From contig CAWFTG010000007.1 of assembly GCA_963818695.1 (NCBI GenBank), positions 274,634-338,633 on the forward strand: DNA of 64,000 bases, read 5' to 3'. Source of the DNA: AP-15 sp963818695. GTDB taxonomy: Bacteria > Pseudomonadota > Alphaproteobacteria > ATCC43930 > CGMCC-115725. Within the stretch, counting starts at the first letter, position 1; each line of letters starts with the position of its first letter. Positions 35,014 to 43,852 of the stretch are shown in pieces. The notes beneath the pieces are model-generated. The model was not told the origin of the DNA. It did not search any database and was given only the letters and a program-made list of their open reading frames with translations. The position numbers and the translations under genes were made by a program.

Positions 35014-35727
35014 ATGGCACTCCCCAACGTGAAGGCTCTCACCTTCGACGTGTTCGGTACCGTGGTGGACTGGCGAGACAGCATCGCCCGCGAGGCGAAA
35101 AGCTTTCTCGGGTCGAGGGGCTATGAGAAGGATTGGCATGCTTTCGCCGACCGTTGGCGGGCCCGCTATCAGCCGGCGATGGAGAAGGTACGCAACGGCG
35201 AGCGGCCCTGGGCCAGGCTCGACGATCTGCATCGCGAGAACCTGGTCGAACTGTTGAAGGAATTGGATATCAGCGGTCTCGGCGAGGGCGAGATCGACCA
35301 CCTCAACCGCGCCTGGCACCGGCTCGACGGGTGGCCCGACAGCGTCGAAGGGCTCACCCGGCTCAAGCGCAAATTCATCCTCGCGACATTGTCGAACGGC
35401 AATGTCGCGCTGATGGTCAACATGGCCAAACACGCCGGCCTGCCGTGGGATGTCATCCTTGGCGCGGAGATCGCCCACGCCTACAAGCCCCAGCCCGAGG
35501 CCTACGACCGCTCTGCCGCGCTGCTCGACCTCAGACCCGAGCAGTGCATGATGGTGGCGGCACATAATGGCGATCTCGTCGCGGCGCGCGGTCGCGGGTT
35601 TCGCACCGCCTTTGTCAGCCGACCGCACGAGCACGGCCCCAACAAGACCCGAGACCTTAAAGCCGAGCACGATTTCGACGTGATCGCCGACAATTTTATC
35701 GATCTGGCATCCAAGCTAGGCTGCTAG
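35014..35727 (+). CDS. Haloacid dehalogenase type II-like HAD hydrolase
   Basis: A 237 aa HAD protein: nucleophile Asp in ALTFDVFGTVVDW, cap helices, motif II in FILATLSNGNVALMV, the Lys region in GAEIAHAYKPQPEAYDRS and a motif III/IV MMVAAHNGDLVAARGRG, where the usual Asp-Asp pair is replaced by a single Asp. This matches the 2-haloacid dehalogenase type II branch, which has Asn/Asp there. Dehalogenase or related phosphatase activity is possible; the substrate is unknown. Confidence 0.83.
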   Translation: MALPNVKALTFDVFGTVVDWRDSIAREAKSFLGSRGYEKDWHAFADRWRARYQPAMEKVRNGERPWARLDDLHRENLVELLKELDISGLGEGEIDHLNRAWHRLDGWPDSVEGLTRLKRKFILATLSNGNVALMVNMAKHAGLPWDVILGAEIAHAYKPQPEAYDRSAALLDLRPEQCMMVAAHNGDLVAARGRGFRTAFVSRPHEHGPNKTRDLKAEHDFDVIADNFIDLASKLGC

Positions 35728-35826
35728 CGATCGCTCCGACGCGGCCAGACCGGACACAACATAAGGAGATCGGTCGAGCGCGCCAGAACGGATGCGGCCC
35801 TCTACACACAACGGCGCCAACACACC

Positions 35827-36687
35827 TCAGCTGAGAAGATCGGGTTGTGACGGCGCTAGTCGATCCGAAATCTTGTCCAGTCCCGGCATTTCGGACGGAT
35901 AGGTCAGGTCCAGCGCCTCAAGGGTGGCGCGGACGATGCGCGCTACGTTTGCGTTGCGATACCATTTGCGGTCAGCCGGGATAACAAACCAAGGCGCCCA
36001 TTGTGTACTGCACCGCTGGAGAGCGACCTCGTAAGCCGATATGTAGTCGCCCCAATGCTTGCGCTCGGCGAGATCGGCGGGACTGAACTTCCATCGTTTC
36101 GTCGGATCGTGTAGGCGAGCATCGAGCCGCGCCTTCTGCTCCTTTTTCGAGATGTGCAGGTAAAACTTGAGAATGGTTACATCATTCTCCGCGAGGTGCC
36201 GCTCGAAGGCATTTATTTGGCGATAGCGCGCCTCTATCTGGTCCGCCGGCAGCGTCGCGTGGATGCGGGGCACCAGAACGTCCTCATAATGCGATCGGTT
36301 GAAGATGCCGATCATTCCCGCCGGCGGCACAGCTTTGTGGATACGCCATAAAAAATCATGCGCCAGCTCACGCGGCGTCGGCTTCTTAAAACTGGTCACG
36401 ACGACTCCAAGCGGGTTGAGCGGGCTAAAGACCCGCCGAATGGTGCCGTCCTTCCCGCTGGCATCCTGGCCCTGCAGGACCACGAGTAGAGTATACTTGG
36501 CCTCGGCGTAGAGAACTTCCTGCAGGCGGTCGATTTCGGCGATGTCGGCGACCGTGGCAGCTTCGGTTTCCAATCGGGGAAAGGGTATTGCTTCCCGGTT
36601 CCGTGGATCGATCTTTGAAAGCTCGACTTTCCAGTCTACCGGGACCCGATAGCGCTCCAGGAGGCCCAGATTTGCCGCTGGGAACAT
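35827..36687 (-). CDS. ppk2: Polyphosphate kinase 2 family protein
   Basis: A 286 aa P-loop kinase with Walker A VLQGQDASGKDGTIRRV, lid region LAHDFLWRIHKAVPPAGM, Walker B-like IGIFNRSHYEDVLVPRIH and RWKFSPADLAERKHWGDYI. PPK2 enzymes transfer phosphate between polyphosphate and nucleotides; the single-domain form with this motif set is close to class I/III. The start ATG is 5 nt after the stop of the upstream TPP enzyme, so both are probably on one mRNA, without an obvious metabolic link. Confidence 0.9.
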   Translation of the reverse strand: MFPAANLGLLERYRVPVDWKVELSKIDPRNREAIPFPRLETEAATVADIAEIDRLQEVLYAEAKYTLLVVLQGQDASGKDGTIRRVFSPLNPLGVVVTSFKKPTPRELAHDFLWRIHKAVPPAGMIGIFNRSHYEDVLVPRIHATLPADQIEARYRQINAFERHLAENDVTILKFYLHISKKEQKARLDARLHDPTKRWKFSPADLAERKHWGDYISAYEVALQRCSTQWAPWFVIPADRKWYRNANVARIVRATLEALDLTYPSEMPGLDKISDRLAPSQPDLLS

Positions 36688-36692
36688 CTCGA

Positions 36693-38432
36693 TTAGCGGC
36701 GCCGCGGCGAGGCGTCCTTAGCCAATTGCGAGGTGATGTCGGCAAAGGTGACTTCGAGAGAGGTCATCACGTCGATGACGGTCGGGGCGCGCGCGGCGAG
36801 TGCCTCGCGCAAAGCGGGCCCGAGTGCCGCCGGATCGGTGACCCGCACGCCGCGGCAGCCCATCGCCTTGGCGATCTCGGCATGGTTGAAGTCGTTGAAT
36901 TCGGCGGCGAACCGCCCGGAGCCGTGCAAGACCCAGCCGAGCGCCTTGTTGTTAAAGACGACGGTGATGATCGGGATGTCCTGCTCGATTGCCGTCATCA
37001 GGCCGTTCATCGTCATCGCAAAGCCGCCGTCGCCGACGACCGCGACGACGGGACGGTCCGGGTGCACGAGCTTGGCGCCAAGCGCTGCCGGGATGCCGAA
37101 CCCCATCGGCCCCGAGCCGGCGGCCTGCAGAAACCCCTCGTGCCGCTTCGTCTGGTAGAAATGCGTCATCATGATGCGGTTTTCCCCGGCGTCGCAGGTG
37201 ACGATCGCGTCCTCGGGCAGGTTGCGCTGCAATTCGCCGATCACGCGCTGCGGCAGGATCGGCTGGTCGTCGGCGAAATAGGCGCGATCATTGAAATAGC
37301 CGAGGCGCTCGCGATGCGCTGAGACGCGCCGCTCCGCTTGTTGCCGGCGGTCGCCGCCGCGCGATCCGACCTCGTCGATCAGCTGGTCGAGGACAATCGC
37401 GGCGTCGCCGATCAGCACATGCTCGGCCGGGTAGTTCCAGGACGCGTTGCGCGGCTCGATGTCGAGCTGCACGAAATTCTGCCGCGTCGGGTCGAGTAGG
37501 GCGCGGTTCTCCCACGCCGTATCGCTCGGCGACAGTTTCGAGCCGATGACGAGGACGAGATCGGCCTCGGCAACGCAGGCATTCGCCGCTGCCGTCCCGA
37601 ACGTGCCGAACACGCCGAGCGCCAAGGGATGGGTCTCGGCGAAGGAGCCCTTGCCGGCTGCCGTCGTCGCCACCGGAAGGCCGGCCATCTCGGCGAGCCG
37701 GCGCAGCTGGTCATAGGCCTGCGCGATGCGGACGCCGTTGCCGGCGATCAGCACCGGCTTGTGTGCCGCCAGCAGTGCCGCCGCGGCCGCCTCGACCGTC
37801 CGCGGGTCTGCCGGCGGAGGCGGGGAGGGGAGATAGTGCCGGGTCGGGTACAGCATCGGCTGCGAGTCGGGGGCTACGGAACCCGCCAGTGAATCATGGC
37901 TGTAGAGCACCGCAACCGGTCCCGGTTGGCCGGCGAGCGCATGCTTTATCGCGAGCTGGGTGGCCTGCACGGCGGCAATCGGGTCGTGCGCCTGCATGAC
38001 GTGCTTGGTGACGCCGCTGAAGGCGCGGCGCGCGTCCCAGCTGCCCCAGTCGCCGGTCGCCTGCTGGTAGGGCGCATGCAATGTGAAGCGCGGCGCATCG
38101 CTGAAATCGGTCAACAGCAGCATCGGCGAGCTCGACAGGTGTGCCTCAATCGTGCCGAGAAGGCCGTTGCCGAGCACCCAGGGGCCCTGCCCAAGCAGTA
38201 CACCCGGCCGCCGCGTCAGCCGGCCATAGACCTCCGCCATGACGCCGCCCAGGGATTCCTCGCGCACCAGAACGGTGCGGACCGAGTTCTGATATTGGCT
38301 GAGCCCCGAGACGATCCGGCCGGTGTGCCCGCCGGAAATGCCGAAGACCATCTCGATCCCGGCCTCTTCGAGCACCCGCGCGACCAGCGCGTTCGCCGGC
38401 GTCTCTTCGGTCAGCATAGGCTCGATCGTCAT
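36693..38432 (-). CDS. Thiamine pyrophosphate-dependent enzyme (acetolactate synthase-like) 2
   Basis: The ATG at 38430-38432 follows GCAGGAGGAACGG. The 579 aa product has the PYR-domain Glu in VLVREESLGGVMAEVYGRL, the middle-domain VLIAGNGVRIAQAYDQL, and the TPP/Mg motif VVAVVGDGGFAMTMNGLMTA with FNNKALGWV. Relatives include acetolactate synthase and glyoxylate carboligase/benzoylformate decarboxylase-type enzymes. No regulatory small subunit is nearby, so a catabolic decarboxylase or carboligase is more likely than the biosynthetic AHAS. It is only distantly related to the TPP enzyme at 4034. Confidence 0.82.
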   Translation of the reverse strand: MTIEPMLTEETPANALVARVLEEAGIEMVFGISGGHTGRIVSGLSQYQNSVRTVLVREESLGGVMAEVYGRLTRRPGVLLGQGPWVLGNGLLGTIEAHLSSSPMLLLTDFSDAPRFTLHAPYQQATGDWGSWDARRAFSGVTKHVMQAHDPIAAVQATQLAIKHALAGQPGPVAVLYSHDSLAGSVAPDSQPMLYPTRHYLPSPPPPADPRTVEAAAAALLAAHKPVLIAGNGVRIAQAYDQLRRLAEMAGLPVATTAAGKGSFAETHPLALGVFGTFGTAAANACVAEADLVLVIGSKLSPSDTAWENRALLDPTRQNFVQLDIEPRNASWNYPAEHVLIGDAAIVLDQLIDEVGSRGGDRRQQAERRVSAHRERLGYFNDRAYFADDQPILPQRVIGELQRNLPEDAIVTCDAGENRIMMTHFYQTKRHEGFLQAAGSGPMGFGIPAALGAKLVHPDRPVVAVVGDGGFAMTMNGLMTAIEQDIPIITVVFNNKALGWVLHGSGRFAAEFNDFNHAEIAKAMGCRGVRVTDPAALGPALREALAARAPTVIDVMTSLEVTFADITSQLAKDASPRRR

Positions 38433-38720
38433 CCGTTCCTCCTGCGGCGCTGTCGCATACCTGCTGCCGCAGATTGCCTCCTCACCAGCCCTAAGACAAC
38501 TGGCATCCGGCAAGCAGTCGAAACTCAGTGTTGCGCGATGTAAGCTGATCCTCACGCACGCGCACGACGATGATCTGCACTACAGACCCTAAGCCGTAAC
38601 GACGGCGCCGATGATTGGTCCCGGACAACACTTAGCCACTTGCGAACCGCTAGTGGTAGGTGGTGGGGGAACGGACTGATGGCATTTATGCGGACATTCG
38701 CACCCGGACTTCTGCGCCGG

Positions 38721-39433
38721 CTAACTCATTGCCTCTTCAGGCACCAGCTCCCGGTGAGAAAGTTTTGAGACATGCACCGTGACACGCATAGACATGATCG
38801 GCGGACGGCAAGGCTCGGGTGGCCCGGAACAAAAAGCCTCAATCGCTAGAAACGCGGCGACCGGGATCGCCGCCCCGATGAAGCCGCCGACCTCATAGCC
38901 GATCCGAACTGCCACATAGAGAAGGACAATCATGCCGAGCGCCATCCCCGGCGCACCCAGGCCCCGCATTGCGGCGCTCCGGTGATAGCCGATCCAAAAG
39001 GCGAAGCGCGTCAGCACCCAAACGACAGTGGTCGCCAGCACGGCCCGCATCGCGGACCCGTCCGGGAATAGGCCGCGGACCAAAAAGCCCGGCCGCAAAC
39101 ACCAGGATCTGCTCCAATGTGTTTTGTAGGTAGCGTTGATTGACTCGTAGCCGCCGCGTTTCAAATCGGAAAGCGGATCAAAGGCGGGCGAGGACAGGCT
39201 TCATGAGCAACGGCCTCGACGCCGGTCACGAGGCAAAACAGAACCGCGAGGCAGCAGCATTTCAGCGTAAAAGGCATCCTGCCGTCCAGGGTGTCCATCC
39301 CCGCCAACGGGGGTACGAGATAGGCAATTGCCAGCCAAAGCAGGACCGCGACCGGCATCACCGCCGCAATGGCCGTCATGCCGGCGCGGCGCTCGCGTAT
39401 AAAGCCGCCTTTCTCTGAGTTTGCATCATTCAT
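38721..39433 (-). pseudogene. MAPEG-family membrane protein, at least three frameshifts
   Basis: From an ATG at 39431-39433 the protein reads MNDANSEKGG then a hydrophobic span (AIAAVMPVAVLLWLAIAYL). The MAPEG-like core is spread over three frames: SLSSPAFDPLSD, then FETRRLRVNQRYLQNTLEQ and LVFAAGLFG, then LFPDGSAMRAVLATTVVWV and RFAFWIGYHRSAAMRGLG. Breaks lie near 39200, 39165 and 39075, with a possible fourth near the C-terminus. MAPEG proteins are small membrane enzymes related to glutathione transferases. So many lesions in 300 nt suggest real decay, though clustered errors are possible. The 38433-38720 gap holds nothing I can support. Confidence 0.6.
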
Positions 39434-39739
39434 CCGGTAACCTACAGCGGACCAAGCGGGTCATAACCTTCGGTATCTTACACCGCCTATTAGAAGACGG
39501 CATGCAAAACGTAGCATTTGCATTTCGCGCCTTGCGTGGCGTTCTTTGGCTGTGGGCGGGCGTCTTCGCAGGCTTTGGCTGGCGCATGAGATCACTGCAG
39601 CTTCGCTGGTCCCGATTGGGTTGACCCGGCGCTGACTGTTGTGGCCTTCGTATACGCGGCAAATTTTTCGGCCGCCTATCCGGGCAAAGCGCGCAGGGGC
39701 GGCGCGCCTCCAGAGGGTGAATTAAAAGGAGAACAATGA
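39434..39739. other. Gene-free stretch, 306 nt
   Basis: A frame from 39421 to 39624 encodes a Trp/Arg-rich peptide with one possible membrane span but no homology cues or ribosome site, so I do not call it. The ribosome site AAAAGGAG for the next gene is at the right end. Nothing else is apparent. Confidence 0.5.
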
Positions 39740-40753
39740 ATGGAACTCAGCCTGATCGTTCGCGGCCAGCATCCAGCCGGCGAAGACATGCGCGTGCGTC
39801 TCGCAGACGACATCGACCTCGTCATGCGGGCAGAGCAGCTCGGCTTCAATGCGTTGGTCAAAGGCTCTCATTACAGCGCCCATCCGCTGCAATCCTTGCA
39901 GCAGATTCCGTTTCTGGCGCAGGCGGCGATATTGGCGCCGAGCCTGCGGCTTGTTTGCGGGCTCGTGCTATTACCGTTGCATAAACCGCTCGACATCGCC
40001 GAGCAGCTGGCGACACTGGACATCATGTGCGGCGGCAAATTGGTGTTTGGCTGCGGTATCGGCTATCGCGACGTCGAATTCAAGGCGTTCGGCCTGGCGC
40101 GCAAAGAAGCTGCGAAGCGCTTCGAGGAATGCCTCCTCGCCGTGAAGCGGCTGTGGACCGAGGATTTCGTCGACATGACGGGCTCGCATTTCGTGCTCGA
40201 TCACGCCAATTCGACGGTCAAGCCGCTGCAAAAGCCAATGCCACCCATTTGGATCGGCGCCAATGCCGATGCCGCGATCCGGCGCGCGGCGCGGCTCGGC
40301 GATTGCTGGTACATCAACCCGCACAGCACTCTGACGACCCTGGCGCGCCAGCTGGATCTCTACAAGCGAGCATTGGACGAGTACCGCAAGCCGTTCCCGG
40401 CCGAATTGCCGATGCGGCGCGAGGTCTTCGTCGCCGCCACCCGCGATGAGGCGATCCGCTTGGCGCAGCCCTACCTCGAGGTCAAATACAAGACCTACCG
40501 CGAATGGGGCCAGGACAAAGTCATGCCGGCGGGGGACGATTTCGACCACGGTTTCGACGAGCTGCTCAACGATCGCTTTCTGATCGGCTCTCCGGCCGAG
40601 GTCGCCGAGCGGCTGATCGACCTGCAACGGCGCTTCGGGGTCAACCACCTCGTCGCCTCGCTACATTGGCCCGGAATGCCCAACAGCTTGGCCCTCGAGC
40701 AGATGCAGATCCTCGCAGAGGAGGTCATGCCCACCGTCCGCGGCGCCGCCTAG
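39740..40753 (+). CDS. LLM-class flavin-dependent monooxygenase, paralogue of the 8411 gene
   Basis: The ATG at 39740 has AAGGAG 10 nt upstream. The 337 aa protein shares with the 8411-9433 product the blocks FGCGIGYRDVEFKAFGLAR, VKRLWTED, MPPIWIGANADAAIRRAARL, YREWGQDKVMP and FLIGSPAEVAERL. Both are luciferase-like monooxygenases of one subgroup, about 30 kb apart. A substrate-binding-protein gene faces it, which hints at uptake of an organic substrate, but no other transport gene is seen. Confidence 0.86.
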   Translation: MELSLIVRGQHPAGEDMRVRLADDIDLVMRAEQLGFNALVKGSHYSAHPLQSLQQIPFLAQAAILAPSLRLVCGLVLLPLHKPLDIAEQLATLDIMCGGKLVFGCGIGYRDVEFKAFGLARKEAAKRFEECLLAVKRLWTEDFVDMTGSHFVLDHANSTVKPLQKPMPPIWIGANADAAIRRAARLGDCWYINPHSTLTTLARQLDLYKRALDEYRKPFPAELPMRREVFVAATRDEAIRLAQPYLEVKYKTYREWGQDKVMPAGDDFDHGFDELLNDRFLIGSPAEVAERLIDLQRRFGVNHLVASLHWPGMPNSLALEQMQILAEEVMPTVRGAA

Positions 40754-40780
40754 CCATTCCGCGACACGGGAAGAGGGCCT

Positions 40781-41707
40781 TTACTCTTCCAATGCGGGCG
40801 GGTCCTCTCGGACGATTTCCTCTGCGAGCATGTTGTCGACCGCTTGCTCGAACGCGGCGGCCTCTTTGACAAAGCGGGCGGATATTAGGCCGGCGCGAAG
40901 GCGGTCATAGCCGGCGCGCGGCAGGATCGGGTCGCCGCCCCAGATGCCGAGCGCAAGGTAACGCGCTATCGCGGCGCGCAGCAGCGGGGCTGGAACCGCC
41001 GGGAAGAAGGATTGCACTGCGTCGGCGAGCGCCTCGGGCGGGCTGGCGTGGAGCCACTTCTGCGTCCGATAGAGCCCCCGCACCATCTTTCTCAGCTCCT
41101 CTCGACGTGTGACGAGCACGCTGCGGCGGGCGTAGAAGCTGGTATACGAGGTCGGCCCGCGGGTTGCGGCGGCATACCAAATGTGGCCGTCGCCGGCAGC
41201 GATCAGTTCCTCGGCGAAGGGTTGGAAGAGCTGCACAACATCGAACTCGCCGCGGCGCAGCGCTGCCACGTTTTCCGCCATTGTTCGATCGGCGACCCGC
41301 GGCAATGCGTCCGGGTCGAGGCCGGCGCGCCGCATATCCTCCTGCAGGCACAGCCAGGGGGTGGGCACCTCGCTGACCGTCGCGACGCGCTTGCCGTGGA
41401 GGTCGGCGAGCGTGAAATCGGGGCGCGGCTCGCGCCCGATCAGAAAAAACGGGTCTCGCGTCACCGCTTCGCCAAAGCAGACGAGGTCGCAATCCGCCCG
41501 TCGGTCATAAGTCTGCATGACGCGCATCGGCCCGCCCCAGGCGACATCGACCGTGCCGGCGAACAGGCCCTCGACTGCCTGCGCCGGTTCGGGTGCGCTG
41601 ACAAACCCGACCTCCACCCCTTCGCGACGATACGCGCCTAATGCCAGCGCTGCGTAGAACGGCGTGTACAAGATGCCCCGGAGGTTTTCTTGCAGCGTAA
41701 TCGGCAT
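40781..41707 (-). CDS. NMT1/THI5-like ABC transporter substrate-binding protein, no signal peptide
   Basis: The ATG at 41705-41707 with GGAG 5 nt upstream is preferred to a GTG at 41713. The 308 aa product shows the SsuA/THI5 fold: PFYAALALGAYRREGVEVGF, VEGLFAGTVDVAWGGPMRVM, LADLHGKRVATVSEVP and AALRRGEFDVVQLFQPFAEE. Unusually it has no export signal, so it may act in the cytosol like THI5-type pyrimidine synthases or be tethered otherwise. No permease or ATPase lies beside it. Confidence 0.75.
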   Translation of the reverse strand: MPITLQENLRGILYTPFYAALALGAYRREGVEVGFVSAPEPAQAVEGLFAGTVDVAWGGPMRVMQTYDRRADCDLVCFGEAVTRDPFFLIGREPRPDFTLADLHGKRVATVSEVPTPWLCLQEDMRRAGLDPDALPRVADRTMAENVAALRRGEFDVVQLFQPFAEELIAAGDGHIWYAAATRGPTSYTSFYARRSVLVTRREELRKMVRGLYRTQKWLHASPPEALADAVQSFFPAVPAPLLRAAIARYLALGIWGGDPILPRAGYDRLRAGLISARFVKEAAAFEQAVDNMLAEEIVREDPPALEE

Positions 41708-41823
41708 GGTCACTCCTGCCAGAGGCCAAAGTTGTCTTTCCTGGGCGCGGGCGTCAGCTCGCGCGCCTGGAACCTATGCACACTGGCGACAAGGCTGTGT
41801 GCACGGCCGGTTGTATATCGGGG

Positions 41824-42513
41824 TTACAGACCGGCGCTCCCGCAAAGGACGAAGATGCCTTGCTCGGCGAGGAAATTCGCTAAACTGCCGCGAGGATCGA
41901 GCGAATAAGGTTGTCCGTGGCGGTCCAGCGTGACGCTGCGGTCGACCCGGACGCCGATCTCGTCGCAGAGCGCGACAAAATCGCGGATCGTGCAGAGATG
42001 AATGTTGGGCGTCTCGTACCAAGGGTAGACGAGGCAATGCGAAACCGGCATCCGGCCGGTCATCAAAAGCCTGAGGCGGATCCGCCAGAACCCGAAATTC
42101 GGAAACGACACGATCGCGCGCCGGCCGATGCGTACAAGCTCCTCGACGACCCGGCGCGGCCGGTGCGTCGCTTGCAGGGTTTGGCTCAACACGACGACAT
42201 CGAAGGCCCCGTCCGGATAGGCTTCGAGATCGCGGTCGGCGTCGCCTTGAATGACCGAGAGGCCGTGGCCGACACAGGCGTTTACGCCCGACTGACTCAG
42301 CTCGATGCCGCGCCCGTCGACGCTCTTTTGCCGCGCCAGATAGGCCAGCAATGCCCCGTCGCCGCAACCGACGTCGAGCACGCGCGACCCGGGTTCGATC
42401 ATCTCGGCGATCAGCCGCAGATCCTGGCGCAGCTCGCCCGCGGCGCCTGGCGCCAGCGTCGCTTGCGCGGCCGCGCCGAAACTCAGCGCGGCGCTTTCGC
42501 CGGATGCGGCCAT
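41824..42513 (-). CDS. metW: Methionine biosynthesis protein MetW
   Basis: A 229 aa methyltransferase-fold protein with VLDVGCGDGALLAYLA, GRGIELSQSGVNACVGHGLS, DADRDLEAYPDGAFDVVVLS and SFPNFGFWRIRLRLLMTGRM, the MetW signature. It works with MetX in homoserine acylation. Its ATG overlaps the metX stop at 42513. The N-terminus carries a 25-residue extension before the core. Confidence 0.93.
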   Translation of the reverse strand: MAASGESAALSFGAAAQATLAPGAAGELRQDLRLIAEMIEPGSRVLDVGCGDGALLAYLARQKSVDGRGIELSQSGVNACVGHGLSVIQGDADRDLEAYPDGAFDVVVLSQTLQATHRPRRVVEELVRIGRRAIVSFPNFGFWRIRLRLLMTGRMPVSHCLVYPWYETPNIHLCTIRDFVALCDEIGVRVDRSVTLDRHGQPYSLDPRGSLANFLAEQGIFVLCGSAGL

Positions 42514-43685
42514 TACTTGGAACGGCCGAGGCCGCGGTGCTCGGCGCAGCCGTTCAAAAAACCGTGCAAAGTCTCGAACAGCTCCGGCTCGTGCAACAGA
42601 AACGCGTCATGCCCGTTATCGGTAGCGATCTCGACAAAGCTGACATTGGCTGCCGCGGCGTTCAGCGCATGCACGACCTCCCGACTTTCCGGGGTCGGAA
42701 ACAGCCAATCGCTGGTGAACGAGATGATGCAGAAACGCGAGCGCGTGCCCTCGAACGCGCCTGCCAGCGATCCGCCGTGCTCGGCCGCCAGATCGAAGTA
42801 ATCCATCGCGCGGGTGATGTAGAGGTAAGAGTTGGCGTCGAACCGATCGACAAAAGTACTGCCCTGGTGGCGCAGATAGCTCTCGACCTGGAAATCGGCG
42901 TCGAAACCGTAGGTGACCGCGAGGCGATCCTGCAGATTGCGCCCGAATTTGCGGTGCAATGCCGCTTCGGAAAGATAAGTGATGTGGGCCGCCATGCGGG
43001 CCACGGCGAGCCCGCGCACCGGCTTGCGGTCGAGGCTTAGGTAGCGCCCGCCGCACCAATCGGGGTCGGCCATGATCGCCTGCCGGCCGACCTCGTGAAA
43101 CGCAATGTTTTGCGCCGAATGACGGGCCGCTCCGGCGATCGGCACCGCGGCAAAGACGCTGTCGGGATAGCTGGCCGCCCATTCGAGCACCTGCATCGCG
43201 CCCATCGAGCCGCCGATGACGCAGAACAGGCTGCTGATCCCGAGATGGTCAAGCAGGAGCTTTTGCGCGCGCACCATGTCGCGGATCGTGATCACCGGGA
43301 ACGACAGCGCCCAGGGCTCGCCGGTCGCCGGATCGATGTCCTGCGGGCCCGTTGTGCCCATGCAGCCGCCGAGCACGTTCGGGCAAATCAAGAAATAGCG
43401 GTCGGTATCGAGCACGCGTCCCGGCCCGATCAATGTCTCCCACCAGCCGGGTTTTCCGGTTAGCGGATGCGGATCGGCGGCATATTGGTCGCCGGTCAGC
43501 GCGTGGCAGACGAGAATAGCGTTCGATCGATCCGGGTTTAGCGTCCCGTAGGTCTGGTAGGCGATCGTGAACGGGCCGAAATCGATCCCGCAATCTAGCC
43601 GCAACGGTGTGCGCACGAGCAAAGTGTAGCCGGGCCAGTCCTGGCCCGAGCGGGAGCGAGGGCGCGGGGATATCAGGGTCGACAC
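42513..43685 (-). CDS. metX: Homoserine O-acyltransferase MetX
   Basis: The GTG at 43683-43685 with TTTGGAGC 7 nt upstream is the likely start. MetX acylates homoserine for methionine synthesis. The alpha/beta-hydrolase triad is Ser in VIGGSMGAMQVLEWA, Asp in FTSDWLFPTPESREVV and His in TDNGHDAFLLHEPEL; CHALTGDQYAADPHPLTGK and LGGCMGTTGPQDIDPATG are specific to the family. About 390 aa, normal. Translationally coupled to metW. No SAM-II riboswitch is seen upstream. Confidence 0.95.
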   Translation of the reverse strand: MSTLISPRPRSRSGQDWPGYTLLVRTPLRLDCGIDFGPFTIAYQTYGTLNPDRSNAILVCHALTGDQYAADPHPLTGKPGWWETLIGPGRVLDTDRYFLICPNVLGGCMGTTGPQDIDPATGEPWALSFPVITIRDMVRAQKLLLDHLGISSLFCVIGGSMGAMQVLEWAASYPDSVFAAVPIAGAARHSAQNIAFHEVGRQAIMADPDWCGGRYLSLDRKPVRGLAVARMAAHITYLSEAALHRKFGRNLQDRLAVTYGFDADFQVESYLRHQGSTFVDRFDANSYLYITRAMDYFDLAAEHGGSLAGAFEGTRSRFCIISFTSDWLFPTPESREVVHALNAAAANVSFVEIATDNGHDAFLLHEPELFETLHGFLNGCAEHRGLGRSK

Positions 43686-43759
43686 CGCAAAGCTCCAAAC
43701 CAATTCGGTTGCGCGGCGGCGGCGGCCCCCAGTGCCGCCGGTTGCCGATTGGGGGAGCC

Positions 43760-43790
43760 AGCTAGGGATCTGGGATCAGGCATGTCAATG
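43760..43790 (-). promoter_or_regulatory. Possible sigma-70-type promoter of metX
   Basis: On the minus strand a consensus TTGACA is followed after 17 nt by CTAGCT, a weak -10 hexamer, roughly 80 nt upstream of the metX start. Only the -35 match is strong. Confidence 0.35.
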
Positions 43791-43852
43791 TTTTCTTTGA
43801 TTTTGCCAGGTCGGCACCCTACTAGTACGCCTCCCGCTGCACCGACCGACAT

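Noticed and set aside
43686..43850. Possible SAM-II riboswitch before metX
   Set aside because: The alphaproteobacterial SAM-II pseudoknot core is absent; only a -35-like TTGACA is seen.
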